Assembly: GCA_015904075.1 (NCBI GenBank)
Contig: JABMDH010000197.1
Location: 1-5,889, forward strand
Source: Nitrospira sp.
Lineage (GTDB): Bacteria; Nitrospirota; Nitrospiria; Nitrospirales; Nitrospiraceae
DNA length: 5,889 nucleotides
Direction of reading: 5' to 3'
Part shown: piece by piece, positions 1-5,889 of the stretch
How the letters are laid out: each line of letters begins with the position of its first letter
Position numbering within the stretch: the stretch's first letter is position 1
Position numbers and translations under genes: made by a program
The notes under the pieces: generated by a model
Database searches by the model: none
Seen by the model: the letters and a program-made list of their open reading frames with translations, nothing else
Told to the model about the DNA's origin: nothing

Positions 1-2028
1 CAAGTAGTCCGCGCATCGACGAAGATGCTATTCCTGACCGATATGCAGGGCCTGCTCATGGCCGCAATGGGAGAGAAACCTGACTTCCGTCATGATCCCG
101 CACCCTGGTGGCAGGGTGCCTTCCACAAAGCGGTGGGTCGGCTCTATATCGAAGATGTCCGGTTCAACCAGATGGTGAATGCCTACGTCTTCACCATCTC
201 CGTCCCCGTTATGGACAGCCTGCGATACGAAGTCGTAGGAGTGCTCCACCGTGTGATCGATGCCAAAGAGTTCTTTGCGCCCTCCACCCACGTCATCCGA
301 TTCGGGAAGACCGGCCACGTCATGTTGATCGATTCCAACGGCATCGTCATCAGCTGTCCGTTCCTGCCTACAGGAGTATCGCTGTCTGATCGAAATCTGA
401 TCCCTCTGGTCACTCCGCAACAACCGGGCTGGGCAGAAGCTCCCAGCGACGGCCATGGCGGACAGTCCGCTTCCGTCATCGGCTTTGCCCCCTTGCCTGA
501 AACCAGCCGTGCGACCAACGGTTCGATTGAGAACGGATCCTGGCACACGTTCGTCTGGCAGTCGTCCGATGAACTGTTCGCGCCGATCCAACATCTTTTC
601 ATCTGGGTCACGGTCTTTGGAACCATGGCCCTCGCATTGCTAGCCGGCCTGGGGTTCACCGCAGCCGGCCGTATCGTGACTCCCATTCAGCAGCTTCAAC
701 GGGCTGCCCGAGCGATCGCGCGCGGCGAGCTCCGGACACCGATTCAGATCCGCACAGGAGATGAGCTGGAAGATTTGGCCGATGAATTCAACCGCATGAA
801 CCAACAACTGAAAGCCGCTTTCGCGGGACTGACCGACGAAGTCAGATTAAAGACCCGTGAAGTCCAGGTACTGCAGCAGTCTACGGACCACATCCTGGAT
901 GCCGTCCCTACCCCCATCCTCTTGATCGACGCCGATGGAATTGTGCACTACATCAACCGGGCAGCACGCGAATCGTTCACAATTCGAGAGGAGCCGCCGG
1001 CTCCACTTTCGACCATCCTCTCACTTGATCCCGACACCCACCATCGACTCCGGCAGGAATTCCACGCCGATCGAAACGGATCAGACCCGAAAGCCGGCAC
1101 AAACCCTGCCGAGTCGCCGAGGGATCCGCTTGCCCCTACCGCTGAATCTCAATCGTCCGTCAACCGTTCGGATCTCCATATCGGAACACGCGTCTACCAT
1201 TACCAATGGTTCCGGCTGCCGGCCAAACCAGGGGAACACGATAGTATCGGCCTGGTCTTGCGGGATACGACGGACGAGAGCCGACTGCAAGATCAGCTCG
1301 TCCAGGCCGAAAAGACGGACAGCCTGAGCCTGTTGACAGCCGGTATCGGCCATGAACTCAACAATCCATTATTCGGAATCGTCGGATTAGGCGAAGCAAT
1401 TGAAGAAGAAACGAATCTTGAGCAGGTGAAGGCTTACGCCCGCGATATCGTCACGCATGGCCGACGCATGGCAACGATCATCAGAGATTTCACCGGCGTG
1501 GCAAGCCGCGAAGTTTCGGATCAGCGCGTGCCGGTTTCACTCGAAGATGAATTGGACCGGGCACTGGCGGCGATAGAAATGACGGACATCACGGTCACCA
1601 AGTGCTACACGGGAAACGTGCGGGCACTGGCGCTGCCGGACCAGCTTCGTCAGGCATTGACGAATGTGATCACCAATGCGGTTCAGGCCATGAGAGGCTC
1701 CGGCACACTGACGCTGTCCACAACACAATCGGGTCACACCGGCGCCGCCACGATCGCCGACTCGGGGCCCGGCATTTCCAAGCAACATTTACCGAAAATC
1801 TTTGATCCATTTTTTACAACCAAGGGGCAAGGAGAAGGGTCCGGCCTCGGGCTGACGGTGGCGAGACGTATCATCAGAAAATTTGGGGGCGACGTCCGCA
1901 TCGAGAGCCTTGAAGGGCGCGGCACCACCTGCACGATCACCCTACCGATCCTTGCCGCCGCGGCAGAGGGAGGAACATGGACTCCATCCGTATCACATTC
2001 AGAGCCGCAGCCTTCGCACTCATCGTAG
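1..2028 (+). CDS. Membrane sensor histidine kinase, Cache-HAMP-PAS-HisKA-HATPase (5' partial)
   Basis: Autophosphorylating sensor kinase of the inner membrane, expected to pass phosphate to a response regulator not present here. The frame is open to base 1, so the ATG at 25 is probably internal and the first transmembrane helix lies upstream. Numbering residues from that ATG: periplasmic double-Cache-like sensor about 1-185, with the typical GKTGHVMLIDSNG strand-turn near 95-106; transmembrane helix about 191-214; HAMP about 212-265; coiled linker; PAS about 285-420, interrupted by a Ser/Pro/Asn-rich stretch at about 346-382; H-box GHELNNPL with phospho-acceptor His443; N-box around Asn547/Asn551; G1 DSGPGI at 579-584; F-box FDPFF at 593-597; G2 GEGSGLGL at 603-610. 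All catalytic motifs are intact. The HELNNP type of H-box resembles NtrB-like kinases, which often pair with NtrC-type regulators (inference). A 27-residue low-complexity tail follows the ATPase domain and overlaps the next gene. The signal sensed cannot be read from sequence. Confidence 0.93.
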   Translation, partial: QVVRASTKMLFLTDMQGLLMAAMGEKPDFRHDPAPWWQGAFHKAVGRLYIEDVRFNQMVNAYVFTISVPVMDSLRYEVVGVLHRVIDAKEFFAPSTHVIRFGKTGHVMLIDSNGIVISCPFLPTGVSLSDRNLIPLVTPQQPGWAEAPSDGHGGQSASVIGFAPLPETSRATNGSIENGSWHTFVWQSSDELFAPIQHLFIWVTVFGTMALALLAGLGFTAAGRIVTPIQQLQRAARAIARGELRTPIQIRTGDELEDLADEFNRMNQQLKAAFAGLTDEVRLKTREVQVLQQSTDHILDAVPTPILLIDADGIVHYINRAARESFTIREEPPAPLSTILSLDPDTHHRLRQEFHADRNGSDPKAGTNPAESPRDPLAPTAESQSSVNRSDLHIGTRVYHYQWFRLPAKPGEHDSIGLVLRDTTDESRLQDQLVQAEKTDSLSLLTAGIGHELNNPLFGIVGLGEAIEEETNLEQVKAYARDIVTHGRRMATIIRDFTGVASREVSDQRVPVSLEDELDRALAAIEMTDITVTKCYTGNVRALALPDQLRQALTNVITNAVQAMRGSGTLTLSTTQSGHTGAATIADSGPGISKQHLPKIFDPFFTTKGQGEGSGLGLTVARRIIRKFGGDVRIESLEGRGTTCTITLPILAAAAEGGTWTPSVSHSEPQPSHSS
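1965..1973 (+). promoter_or_regulatory. Ribosome binding site of the DUF3365 gene, inside the kinase gene
   Basis: AGAGGGAGG is a purine-rich Shine-Dalgarno match lying 3 bases before the ATG at 1977. It sits within the 3' coding part of the kinase gene. It supports this start for the c-haem protein and implies translation coupled to, or re-initiated from, the kinase message. Confidence 0.75.
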
Positions 2029-2570
2029 CAGGGGCCTGGGGAATCGCCTCGCTCCCACTCGCGAAGACCGGCCCCGGAGCGGACGGCATTCCGCCGGAGA
2101 AAGTCGCCGATTACGTCCATGCTGTACTGGAAGCCGACCGGACGGTCTACACCACCCACATCGTTAACCGCATGCAGGAGAAAAGCATCGTCTCGGCGGC
2201 TGAGCATTGGGAACAAGAGAATGCCCTCCCGCTGCCGGCACAATTCCTCCAGCATTCAGGCCGGCTCGTCGCGGAAAGCGGAAATGGAATTCGCTACCGG
2301 CTCATCGGACAATGGCCGATCTATCAGCGTAATGCCCCGGCCACAGATTTTGAGCGCAAAGCGCTGGACACACTCCGGCGTCAGCCTGAACAGCCTGTCA
2401 CCGGCATCGTCGCCAGCGGCAAAAAGCACTACTTCCAGGCCATCTACCCGGACCGTGCCGTCTCAGCCGCCTGTGTGACCTGCCACAACAGCCATCCCTT
2501 GAGTCCCAAACAGGACTTCAAGTTGAACGAGGTGATCGGCGGCATCGCCATTACGATTCCGTTGGAATAG
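1977..2570 (+). CDS. Periplasmic DUF3365 (Tll0287-like) c-type haem protein
   Basis: A 197-residue protein of the DUF3365/Tll0287-like family, whose known members have a PAS/Cache-like fold carrying one covalently attached haem and are proposed redox or gas sensors. The N-terminus (charged MDSIRITFR, then a hydrophobic run to about residue 27) is a signal peptide or membrane anchor, so it acts outside the inner membrane. Family hallmarks seen are the LPLPAQF block at 84-90, the WPIYQRN block at 113-119, the haem-binding CVTCH at 166-170 (bases 2472-2486) followed by NSHP, and the closing region DFKLNEVIGGIAITIPL at 180-196. There is no other cysteine, so the second axial haem ligand is probably a histidine or methionine, or is absent. 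The start is fixed by a strong ribosome binding site at 1965-1973. The gene overlaps the kinase by 52 bases in another frame, which suggests co-production and perhaps that it feeds a haem-based signal to the kinase (inference). The length is that of a stand-alone domain, with no kinase or cyclase fused to it. Confidence 0.93.
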   Translation: MDSIRITFRAAAFALIVAGAWGIASLPLAKTGPGADGIPPEKVADYVHAVLEADRTVYTTHIVNRMQEKSIVSAAEHWEQENALPLPAQFLQHSGRLVAESGNGIRYRLIGQWPIYQRNAPATDFERKALDTLRRQPEQPVTGIVASGKKHYFQAIYPDRAVSAACVTCHNSHPLSPKQDFKLNEVIGGIAITIPLE

Positions 2571-2576
2571 AAAGGC

Positions 2577-2655
2577 CGTCATTCGTCATGCGTCAATCGA
2601 TGGAGGGATGGGGTTCCATTCTGCACGCTTGACGTGTGACGACTGACAATTGACG
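2577..2655. repeat. Inverted array of TGACG heptads between convergent genes
   Basis: The left arm has three adjacent 7-base units, CGTCATT, CGTCATG and CGTCAAT (2577-2597). The right arm has four units of the opposite sense, CTTGACG, TGTGACG, ACTGACA and ATTGACG (2628-2655). Pairing 2577-2599 with 2626-2648 gives 18 of 23 Watson-Crick matches plus 2 G-U pairs, around a 26-base loop. It fills the 91-base gap between two converging genes, so it may act as a bidirectional transcription stop or RNA-stabilising hairpin. There is no T-tract, so a classical intrinsic terminator is not supported. It may also be one copy of a dispersed intergenic repeat family. Confidence 0.6.
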
Positions 2656-2661
2656 AAGCGG

Positions 2662-3759
2662 CTACGAAGGCGTGACGGGACTGCTCGGAGTGGGGTTCGC
2701 CACCGTGTGATATTCATCGCGGTAGATTTGGACTGCCGTCATCAGGAGACTGACCAGGACCGGTCCGACGAAGAGCCCCAGTATGCCGTACAGCGACAGT
2801 CCTCCAAGCACGCTCAACACCAGCAGTAGGATGGGAATCTCAACGTCCTGCCCGATCAGCCAGGGTCGAAGAAACTGATCGACCATGGACACCACACCGA
2901 TGCCCCAGGCTAACATGATGAGAGCTTTTCCAGCCGGACCGATCAAAAACAAATAGAGCACGACCGGCCCCCAAACCAGCGCCGTTCCACCGAACGGAAT
3001 CGGCGCCAGGATGACGGTCAATGCCGTGAGCACCACAGGAAAGGGAACATCGAGCGCGAGATAGGCGAGCCCGGCCAACACACCCTGGACGATCGCGGTC
3101 ACCAACATCCCCTTGACCACCGCACGAATCGTTTGATCCAGCCTGGTCACAATCTTCTGCTTATGCGACTCATCCATCGGAATCAGTTCGTAGAAAGCGG
3201 CAAACCATTTCGAGCCATCCTTGAATAGAAAAAACAGCACCAGCAACATAATGAAGAAATCCGTCACCAGAATAGCGGCGTTCTTCAGCAGATCCCCCAT
3301 TTGGCCGACGAGAAACTGGCTGAGCCCTTTCGCACCGGCCAGCACCGACTGCTCCATTGAAAATTTCTGTGTATCCATCCTGGCAGCAGCAGTCCGCAAC
3401 CACTCTCCAATGAGCGGGATCGCCGCCAATTGATCCGGCAGCCGGTCAAGTCCGCCGGCAGCGATCCATGACCGGATCGCTTGCTCCACTGCCCCGGCCT
3501 CGCGCACCAGCATCACCCCCATCACAGCCAGCGGCACGACCACCATGCCCAACGCCCCGAGGGTCAGCACCATGGCGGACACTGTCTCATTGTCATTGAA
3601 CAGCTTGGACAGCCGACGATGGAGAGGGAATGCCCAATGGGCCAAGAGTCCGGCCAACAGAACTGAAAACACAAATGGCTGAAGCATGAGCCCCATCTGG
3701 TAGAGCAGCAGCGCCAGAAGGGCAAAAAACATGATGGAGAACAGTTGCTGTTGGGTCAT
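2662..3759 (-). CDS. AI-2E family transporter (PerM/YdiK-like permease)
   Basis: A 365-residue polytopic inner-membrane protein of the AI-2E transporter family (PF01594), which includes TqsA, PerM and YdiK; most members have no proven substrate. It has paired N-terminal helices (about 7-45), a helix at about 62-85, a soluble amphipathic region (about 88-158), then helices at about 160-179, 213-235, 240-257, 259-290 and 306-343. Conserved family landmarks are LFKDG at 178-182, TAIVQGVLAG at 221-230, APIPFGG at 252-258, the DQFLRP block at 294-299, and LGGLSLYGILGLFVGPVL at 318-335. Length is normal for the family and the gene looks intact. The ATG at 3759 is preceded by AAGGA (3767-3763 on this strand), three bases before the start. 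It lies 207 bases downstream of the bactofilin gene on the same strand and converges on the haem-protein gene. The family is secure; export of autoinducer-2 specifically should not be assumed. Confidence 0.93.
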   Translation of the reverse strand: MTQQQLFSIMFFALLALLLYQMGLMLQPFVFSVLLAGLLAHWAFPLHRRLSKLFNDNETVSAMVLTLGALGMVVVPLAVMGVMLVREAGAVEQAIRSWIAAGGLDRLPDQLAAIPLIGEWLRTAAARMDTQKFSMEQSVLAGAKGLSQFLVGQMGDLLKNAAILVTDFFIMLLVLFFLFKDGSKWFAAFYELIPMDESHKQKIVTRLDQTIRAVVKGMLVTAIVQGVLAGLAYLALDVPFPVVLTALTVILAPIPFGGTALVWGPVVLYLFLIGPAGKALIMLAWGIGVVSMVDQFLRPWLIGQDVEIPILLLVLSVLGGLSLYGILGLFVGPVLVSLLMTAVQIYRDEYHTVANPTPSSPVTPS

Positions 3760-3762
3760 CAG

Positions 3763-3767
3763 TCCTT
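3763..3767 (-). promoter_or_regulatory. Ribosome binding site of the AI-2E permease gene
   Basis: AAGGA on the minus strand, 3 bases upstream of the ATG at 3759. The match is short and spacing is tight, but no other in-frame start nearby has a better site, and the hydrophobic N-terminal helix begins directly after this start. Confidence 0.5.
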
Positions 3768-3947
3768 ACACGCGTATCGCGCAATCAAAGATGATGGACA
3801 GACTCCTATCGCCCTACGCTCGCTCACCTCTCGGCGAAGTCGAAGACCTCGCTGAGTCAGCACAGCGGGCTATCCGAGGTACGAGCGACGAAGAACGGGG
3901 CAGGTATCAGCTGCGGATTGGCTTGTAGAACGGACGAAACAGTCGAA

Positions 3948-3959
3948 GGGTCATGACCC
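3948..3959. repeat. Perfect 12-base palindrome downstream of the bactofilin gene
   Basis: GGGTCATGACCC equals its own reverse complement and lies 7 bases beyond the bactofilin stop codon. It has no loop and no T-tract, so an operator-like site or chance is more likely than a terminator. Confidence 0.4.
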
Positions 3960-3966
3960 ATACAGG

Positions 3967-4410
3967 CTAGAGGTCGGGCTCTTTTGCGATCAAGGCCATA
4001 GATCTTCCGCGATGCTGACTCCCGTCACGGATGTTGCCGGGCAATCGGGGTGCCTCTTCCGGCCAGGCCGTCGCACCCATATCGCTGAGCCCCTGAAACT
4101 TGGACCCCTCCTCCATCACCATGACCGGACAATGCACTTCGCCGATCAATGTCGCCGTTTTTAACAACTGCACCCGTTCCGTCGCCGTCACTGTCGCCTT
4201 GATACGGCCACTGCTGATAAGCGATCCGGCTGAAATCGTTCCCTTGACGACTCCATCTTCACCGACAATGACTTCACCCTTGGTCTGCACATCGCCTTCC
4301 AGCCTGCCATCGATCCGCACTGTGCCTTCGACCTTGATCTCACCCTTCAGCTCAACCCCTTTGGCGAGCAGCGTGATATTCCCCTCATCCATATATCCTG
4401 TTTTTTTCAT
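3967..4410 (-). CDS. Bactofilin (polymer-forming cytoskeletal protein)
   Basis: A 147-residue bactofilin (DUF583/PF04519). Bactofilins self-assemble without nucleotides into filaments on the inner face of the membrane and scaffold cell-wall enzymes, affecting cell shape or stalk formation. The central region, about residues 10-105, shows the regular short-strand repeats of a right-handed beta-helix, with glycine and hydrophobic positions recurring (GEIKVEGTVRIDGRLEGDV, then GEVIVGEDGVVKGTI). The flanking N-terminus and the roughly 40-residue C-terminal tail, which is Pro/Arg/Gly-rich, are of the disordered kind usual in the family. I chose the ATG at 4410 because GAGGAG lies 5 bases upstream; the open frame reaches back to 4518 but those 36 residues look non-coding. 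A second ATG six codons downstream (4392), just before the conserved DEGNITLLAKG, is a possible alternative. It is 116 bases downstream of a class A penicillin-binding protein gene on the same strand, which fits a wall-synthesis role. Confidence 0.92.
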   Translation of the reverse strand: MKKTGYMDEGNITLLAKGVELKGEIKVEGTVRIDGRLEGDVQTKGEVIVGEDGVVKGTISAGSLISSGRIKATVTATERVQLLKTATLIGEVHCPVMVMEEGSKFQGLSDMGATAWPEEAPRLPGNIRDGSQHRGRSMALIAKEPDL

Positions 4411-4415
4411 AGGGA

Positions 4416-4421
4416 CTCCTC
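4416..4421 (-). promoter_or_regulatory. Ribosome binding site that sets the bactofilin start
   Basis: GAGGAG on the minus strand with a 5-base gap to the ATG at 4410. This near-ideal site argues for the 147-residue product rather than the longer open frame beginning at 4518. Confidence 0.75.
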
Positions 4422-4462
4422 GTTGAGACTGGCCAGAACCAGAATACCGCAAGACGAGGTGG

Positions 4463-4474
4463 ACTACTAGTAGT
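4463..4474. repeat. Perfect 12-base palindrome in the bactofilin leader
   Basis: ACTACTAGTAGT equals its own reverse complement and sits in the 116-base gap between the penicillin-binding protein stop and the bactofilin start, 53 bases before the ATG. It could be a regulator binding site; no clear promoter hexamers were found beside it, so function is open. Confidence 0.4.
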
Positions 4475-4526
4475 TGTTGAGAATCGGCGAGGCCAGGTCG
4501 CGTAGGCTCCCGCCTCATCTATCGGA

Positions 4527-5889
4527 TCAGGAGAATCCGAATGTCTGCTTGAGCCGTTCCCACATTCCTCCCCCATGAACTTCGCAATAGACCGTCGGTT
4601 CTGTGCCGGCAATGAAGACCTCGAGTATTTTCTCCGGACATTGAGACGTGGCCAGCTGGCCGGTTTTAGGGTCGATCCGACGCTCGACCATTCCCTCGGG
4701 CATTTCAAAGTCCGGCTGGTCTGGCCGAATAAGCCGGGCTGCCAACTCACTCCAAATCGGAAGCGCCGCTTGCGCGCCAGTCAGTTTGATCGGCCGCTCA
4801 TCGTCAAATCCCACCCACACCCCGATCACAAGATCTGTCGTATAGCCGACAAACCACGCATCTCGATACCCGTCTGTTGAGCCGGTTTTTCCCGCAACCG
4901 GACCTTGCACACCAAGCACTCTGGCCTTGGCGCCGGTTCCCTGATCGACCACTCCTTTCAACAGCGACGTCACGAGATAGGCGCCTTGCGGAGAGACGGC
5001 CTGGCGTCGATCAATAAGCGGGCTCCAGACCGTCTCCCCGGTCTCGCGAGCCATATTGGAGATCGCGATCGGACGCACCGCAATACCGCCATTGGCCAAT
5101 CCCCCGTAGGCCGATGTAATGTCGAGCAACGAAACAGCAGAACTGCCCAATGCGACGGAGAGGTTACTGGGCAGCGGTGTCGTGATCCCAAATGCCTGCA
5201 GCATACCGAGAAAGGGTCTGATACCAGTCCGGTGTGCCACTCGCACGGCGGGGACATTCAACGATTGCTCAAGCGCAGTTCGTACCGTGACTGGGCCGCG
5301 ATACTGTCGATCGTAATTCTGCGGCGACCAGGGGCCGGTTCCGGACTCCAAGGTGACCGGCTCATCCTCGATCAAGGTAGCGGGAGTCAACCCGGCCTCT
5401 CCTTGATCCCGTGCCGCCTCAAATGCAGCCAGATACACAAACGGTTTGAAGAGCGACCCGGCCGACCGATGCGCTTGTGCGGCTCGGTTGAATTGGCTCA
5501 CACGATAGTCCCGCCCGCCGACCATTGCGAGGATGTGTCCGGTCTTCGCCTCCAACACAACCACCGCACCCTGAAGCGGCGACTCGCCCCCCTTAAGCGG
5601 CGGATACGCTGTTTCCAAGCTGGCTAATCCCCGCTGCAACGCCTGTGCGGCACGCTGCTGAATCCATGGGTCGAGCGTCGAAAAGATCCTGGCCCCCTCC
5701 GGAATGCCCATGCCGGTCCCTTCCTCGACTTCCCGCAAAAGATAGTCGACGAAATAGGGCGCATCGCTCAGCGCATCCTGAGTCAGCGCCACCCGCACCG
5801 GACGATTGACCGCCTTTGTCCAATCCTGTTCCGTCACCAATGCCTGATCTCGAAGTCGGCGGAGCACGATGTTCCTGCGCTCTGTCGCA
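4527..5889 (-). CDS. Class A penicillin-binding protein, transpeptidase part (5' partial)
   Basis: Bifunctional peptidoglycan synthase (PBP1A/1B, MrcA/MrcB-like) anchored in the inner membrane and acting in the periplasm. The frame stays open to the window edge (reading ATERRNIVLRRLRDQ), so the apparent GTG start at 5867 is internal; the membrane anchor and glycosyltransferase domain (GT51) should lie beyond 5889. Counting from 5867: linker with APYFVDYLLREV at 36-47; start of the transpeptidase region near IFSTLD at 61-66; active-site SxxK as SLFK with Ser138 and Lys141; SxN as SLN at 202-204; KTG at 327-329, followed by STDGYRDAWFVGYT. All three penicillin-binding motifs are intact, so the enzyme should cross-link peptide stems. 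A short C-terminal segment with two cysteines (410 and 428) follows the domain, and the protein ends soon after it. The bactofilin gene follows on the same strand after 116 bases, suggesting a shared wall-growth function. PBP1A versus PBP1B type cannot be settled from this part. Confidence 0.94.
   Translation of the reverse strand, partial: ATERRNIVLRRLRDQALVTEQDWTKAVNRPVRVALTQDALSDAPYFVDYLLREVEEGTGMGIPEGARIFSTLDPWIQQRAAQALQRGLASLETAYPPLKGGESPLQGAVVVLEAKTGHILAMVGGRDYRVSQFNRAAQAHRSAGSLFKPFVYLAAFEAARDQGEAGLTPATLIEDEPVTLESGTGPWSPQNYDRQYRGPVTVRTALEQSLNVPAVRVAHRTGIRPFLGMLQAFGITTPLPSNLSVALGSSAVSLLDITSAYGGLANGGIAVRPIAISNMARETGETVWSPLIDRRQAVSPQGAYLVTSLLKGVVDQGTGAKARVLGVQGPVAGKTGSTDGYRDAWFVGYTTDLVIGVWVGFDDERPIKLTGAQAALPIWSELAARLIRPDQPDFEMPEGMVERRIDPKTGQLATSQCPEKILEVFIAGTEPTVYCEVHGGGMWERLKQTFGFS

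Larger units (their letters stand above)
3760..3966. other. Gene-free spacer with dyad symmetries and a dispersed-repeat-like motif
   Basis: This 207-base stretch separates two minus-strand genes. No convincing gene is seen: a 65-codon plus-strand frame crosses it but begins inside the permease gene on the opposite strand and matches no family I recognise. It holds a near-palindrome GCTGAGTCAGC (3851-3861) inside a longer dyad, ACCTCG (3846-3851) with CGAGGT (3875-3880), and a perfect 12-base palindrome GGGTCATGACCC (3948-3959) just past the bactofilin stop. The segment GGCGAAGTCGAAG (3833-3845) resembles dispersed intergenic repeats of the TTCGACTTCGC kind seen in many bacteria. The spacer may hold the permease promoter, but no clear -35/-10 pair was found. 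Confidence 0.5.

Noticed and set aside
25..27. ATG at 25 as the true start of the kinase
   Set aside because: The frame is open to base 1, no ribosome binding site precedes it, and the expected N-terminal transmembrane helix of a Cache kinase is missing, so the gene must begin upstream.
28..686. Minus-strand open frames of 188 and 167 codons opposite the kinase sensor domain
   Set aside because: The plus strand encodes a clear Cache domain here; the antisense translations show no family features.
1734..2255. Minus-strand open frame of 173 codons across the kinase/haem protein junction
   Set aside because: Antisense to two well-supported genes and without recognisable features.
2662..3759. 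Calling the permease a quorum-sensing autoinducer-2 exporter
   Set aside because: The family name derives from TqsA; the PerM/YdiK-like sequence gives no evidence for AI-2 as substrate, and no AI-2 synthesis gene is nearby.
3731..3928. Plus-strand 65-codon frame reaching into the spacer
   Set aside because: It starts inside the oppositely oriented permease gene, has no family resemblance, and its codons come from repeat-like DNA.
4411..4518. N-terminal extension of bactofilin by 36 residues
   Set aside because: The frame is open but the extension contains the gene's own ribosome binding site, and bactofilins normally begin close to the conserved region.
4522..4540. Hairpin TCGGAT with ATCCGA at the end of the penicillin-binding protein gene
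   Set aside because: Only a 6-base stem that includes the stop codon, with no following T-tract on the minus strand, so it is not convincing as a terminator.
4905..5627. Plus-strand open frame of 240 codons
   Set aside because: It lies wholly antisense to the penicillin-binding protein, whose catalytic motifs are intact across it; the translation has no recognisable domain and is Arg/Ser/His-rich as expected of a shadow frame in GC-rich DNA.

Overview
The window is moderately GC-rich bacterial chromosomal DNA with tightly packed genes. The proteins read like a Gram-negative bacterium of the Nitrospira (Nitrospirota) type. This rests on the general look of the protein sequences and on the mix of a Cache-domain histidine kinase, a DUF3365 haem protein, a bactofilin and a class A penicillin-binding protein. 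It is an inference, not a database match.

Layout. Positions 1-2028 (+) hold a membrane sensor histidine kinase whose 5' end lies outside the window (Cache sensor, transmembrane helix, HAMP, PAS, HisKA, HATPase). A secreted DUF3365/Tll0287-type c-haem protein (1977-2570, +) starts inside the last codons of the kinase gene. Its ribosome binding site also lies inside that gene. These two convergently face three minus-strand genes. Read in their own direction these are a class A penicillin-binding protein (5889-4527, 5' end outside the window), a bactofilin (4410-3967) and an AI-2E family permease (3759-2662). The convergent junction (2571-2661) carries an inverted array of TGACG-type heptads. 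The 207-base spacer between permease and bactofilin (3760-3966) contains no convincing gene but several dyad symmetries and a motif resembling a dispersed repeat.

Function. The plus-strand pair looks like a signalling module: a periplasmic haem protein of a redox/gas-sensing family is translationally coupled to a kinase with a periplasmic Cache domain. No response regulator is in view. The minus-strand genes suggest envelope growth and morphogenesis, with a peptidoglycan synthase next to a bactofilin cytoskeletal protein; the link to the AI-2E permease is only positional. No RNA genes, CRISPR arrays, transposases or attachment sites were seen. No wholly new system is evident; the most interesting item is the overlapping kinase / c-haem sensor pair.
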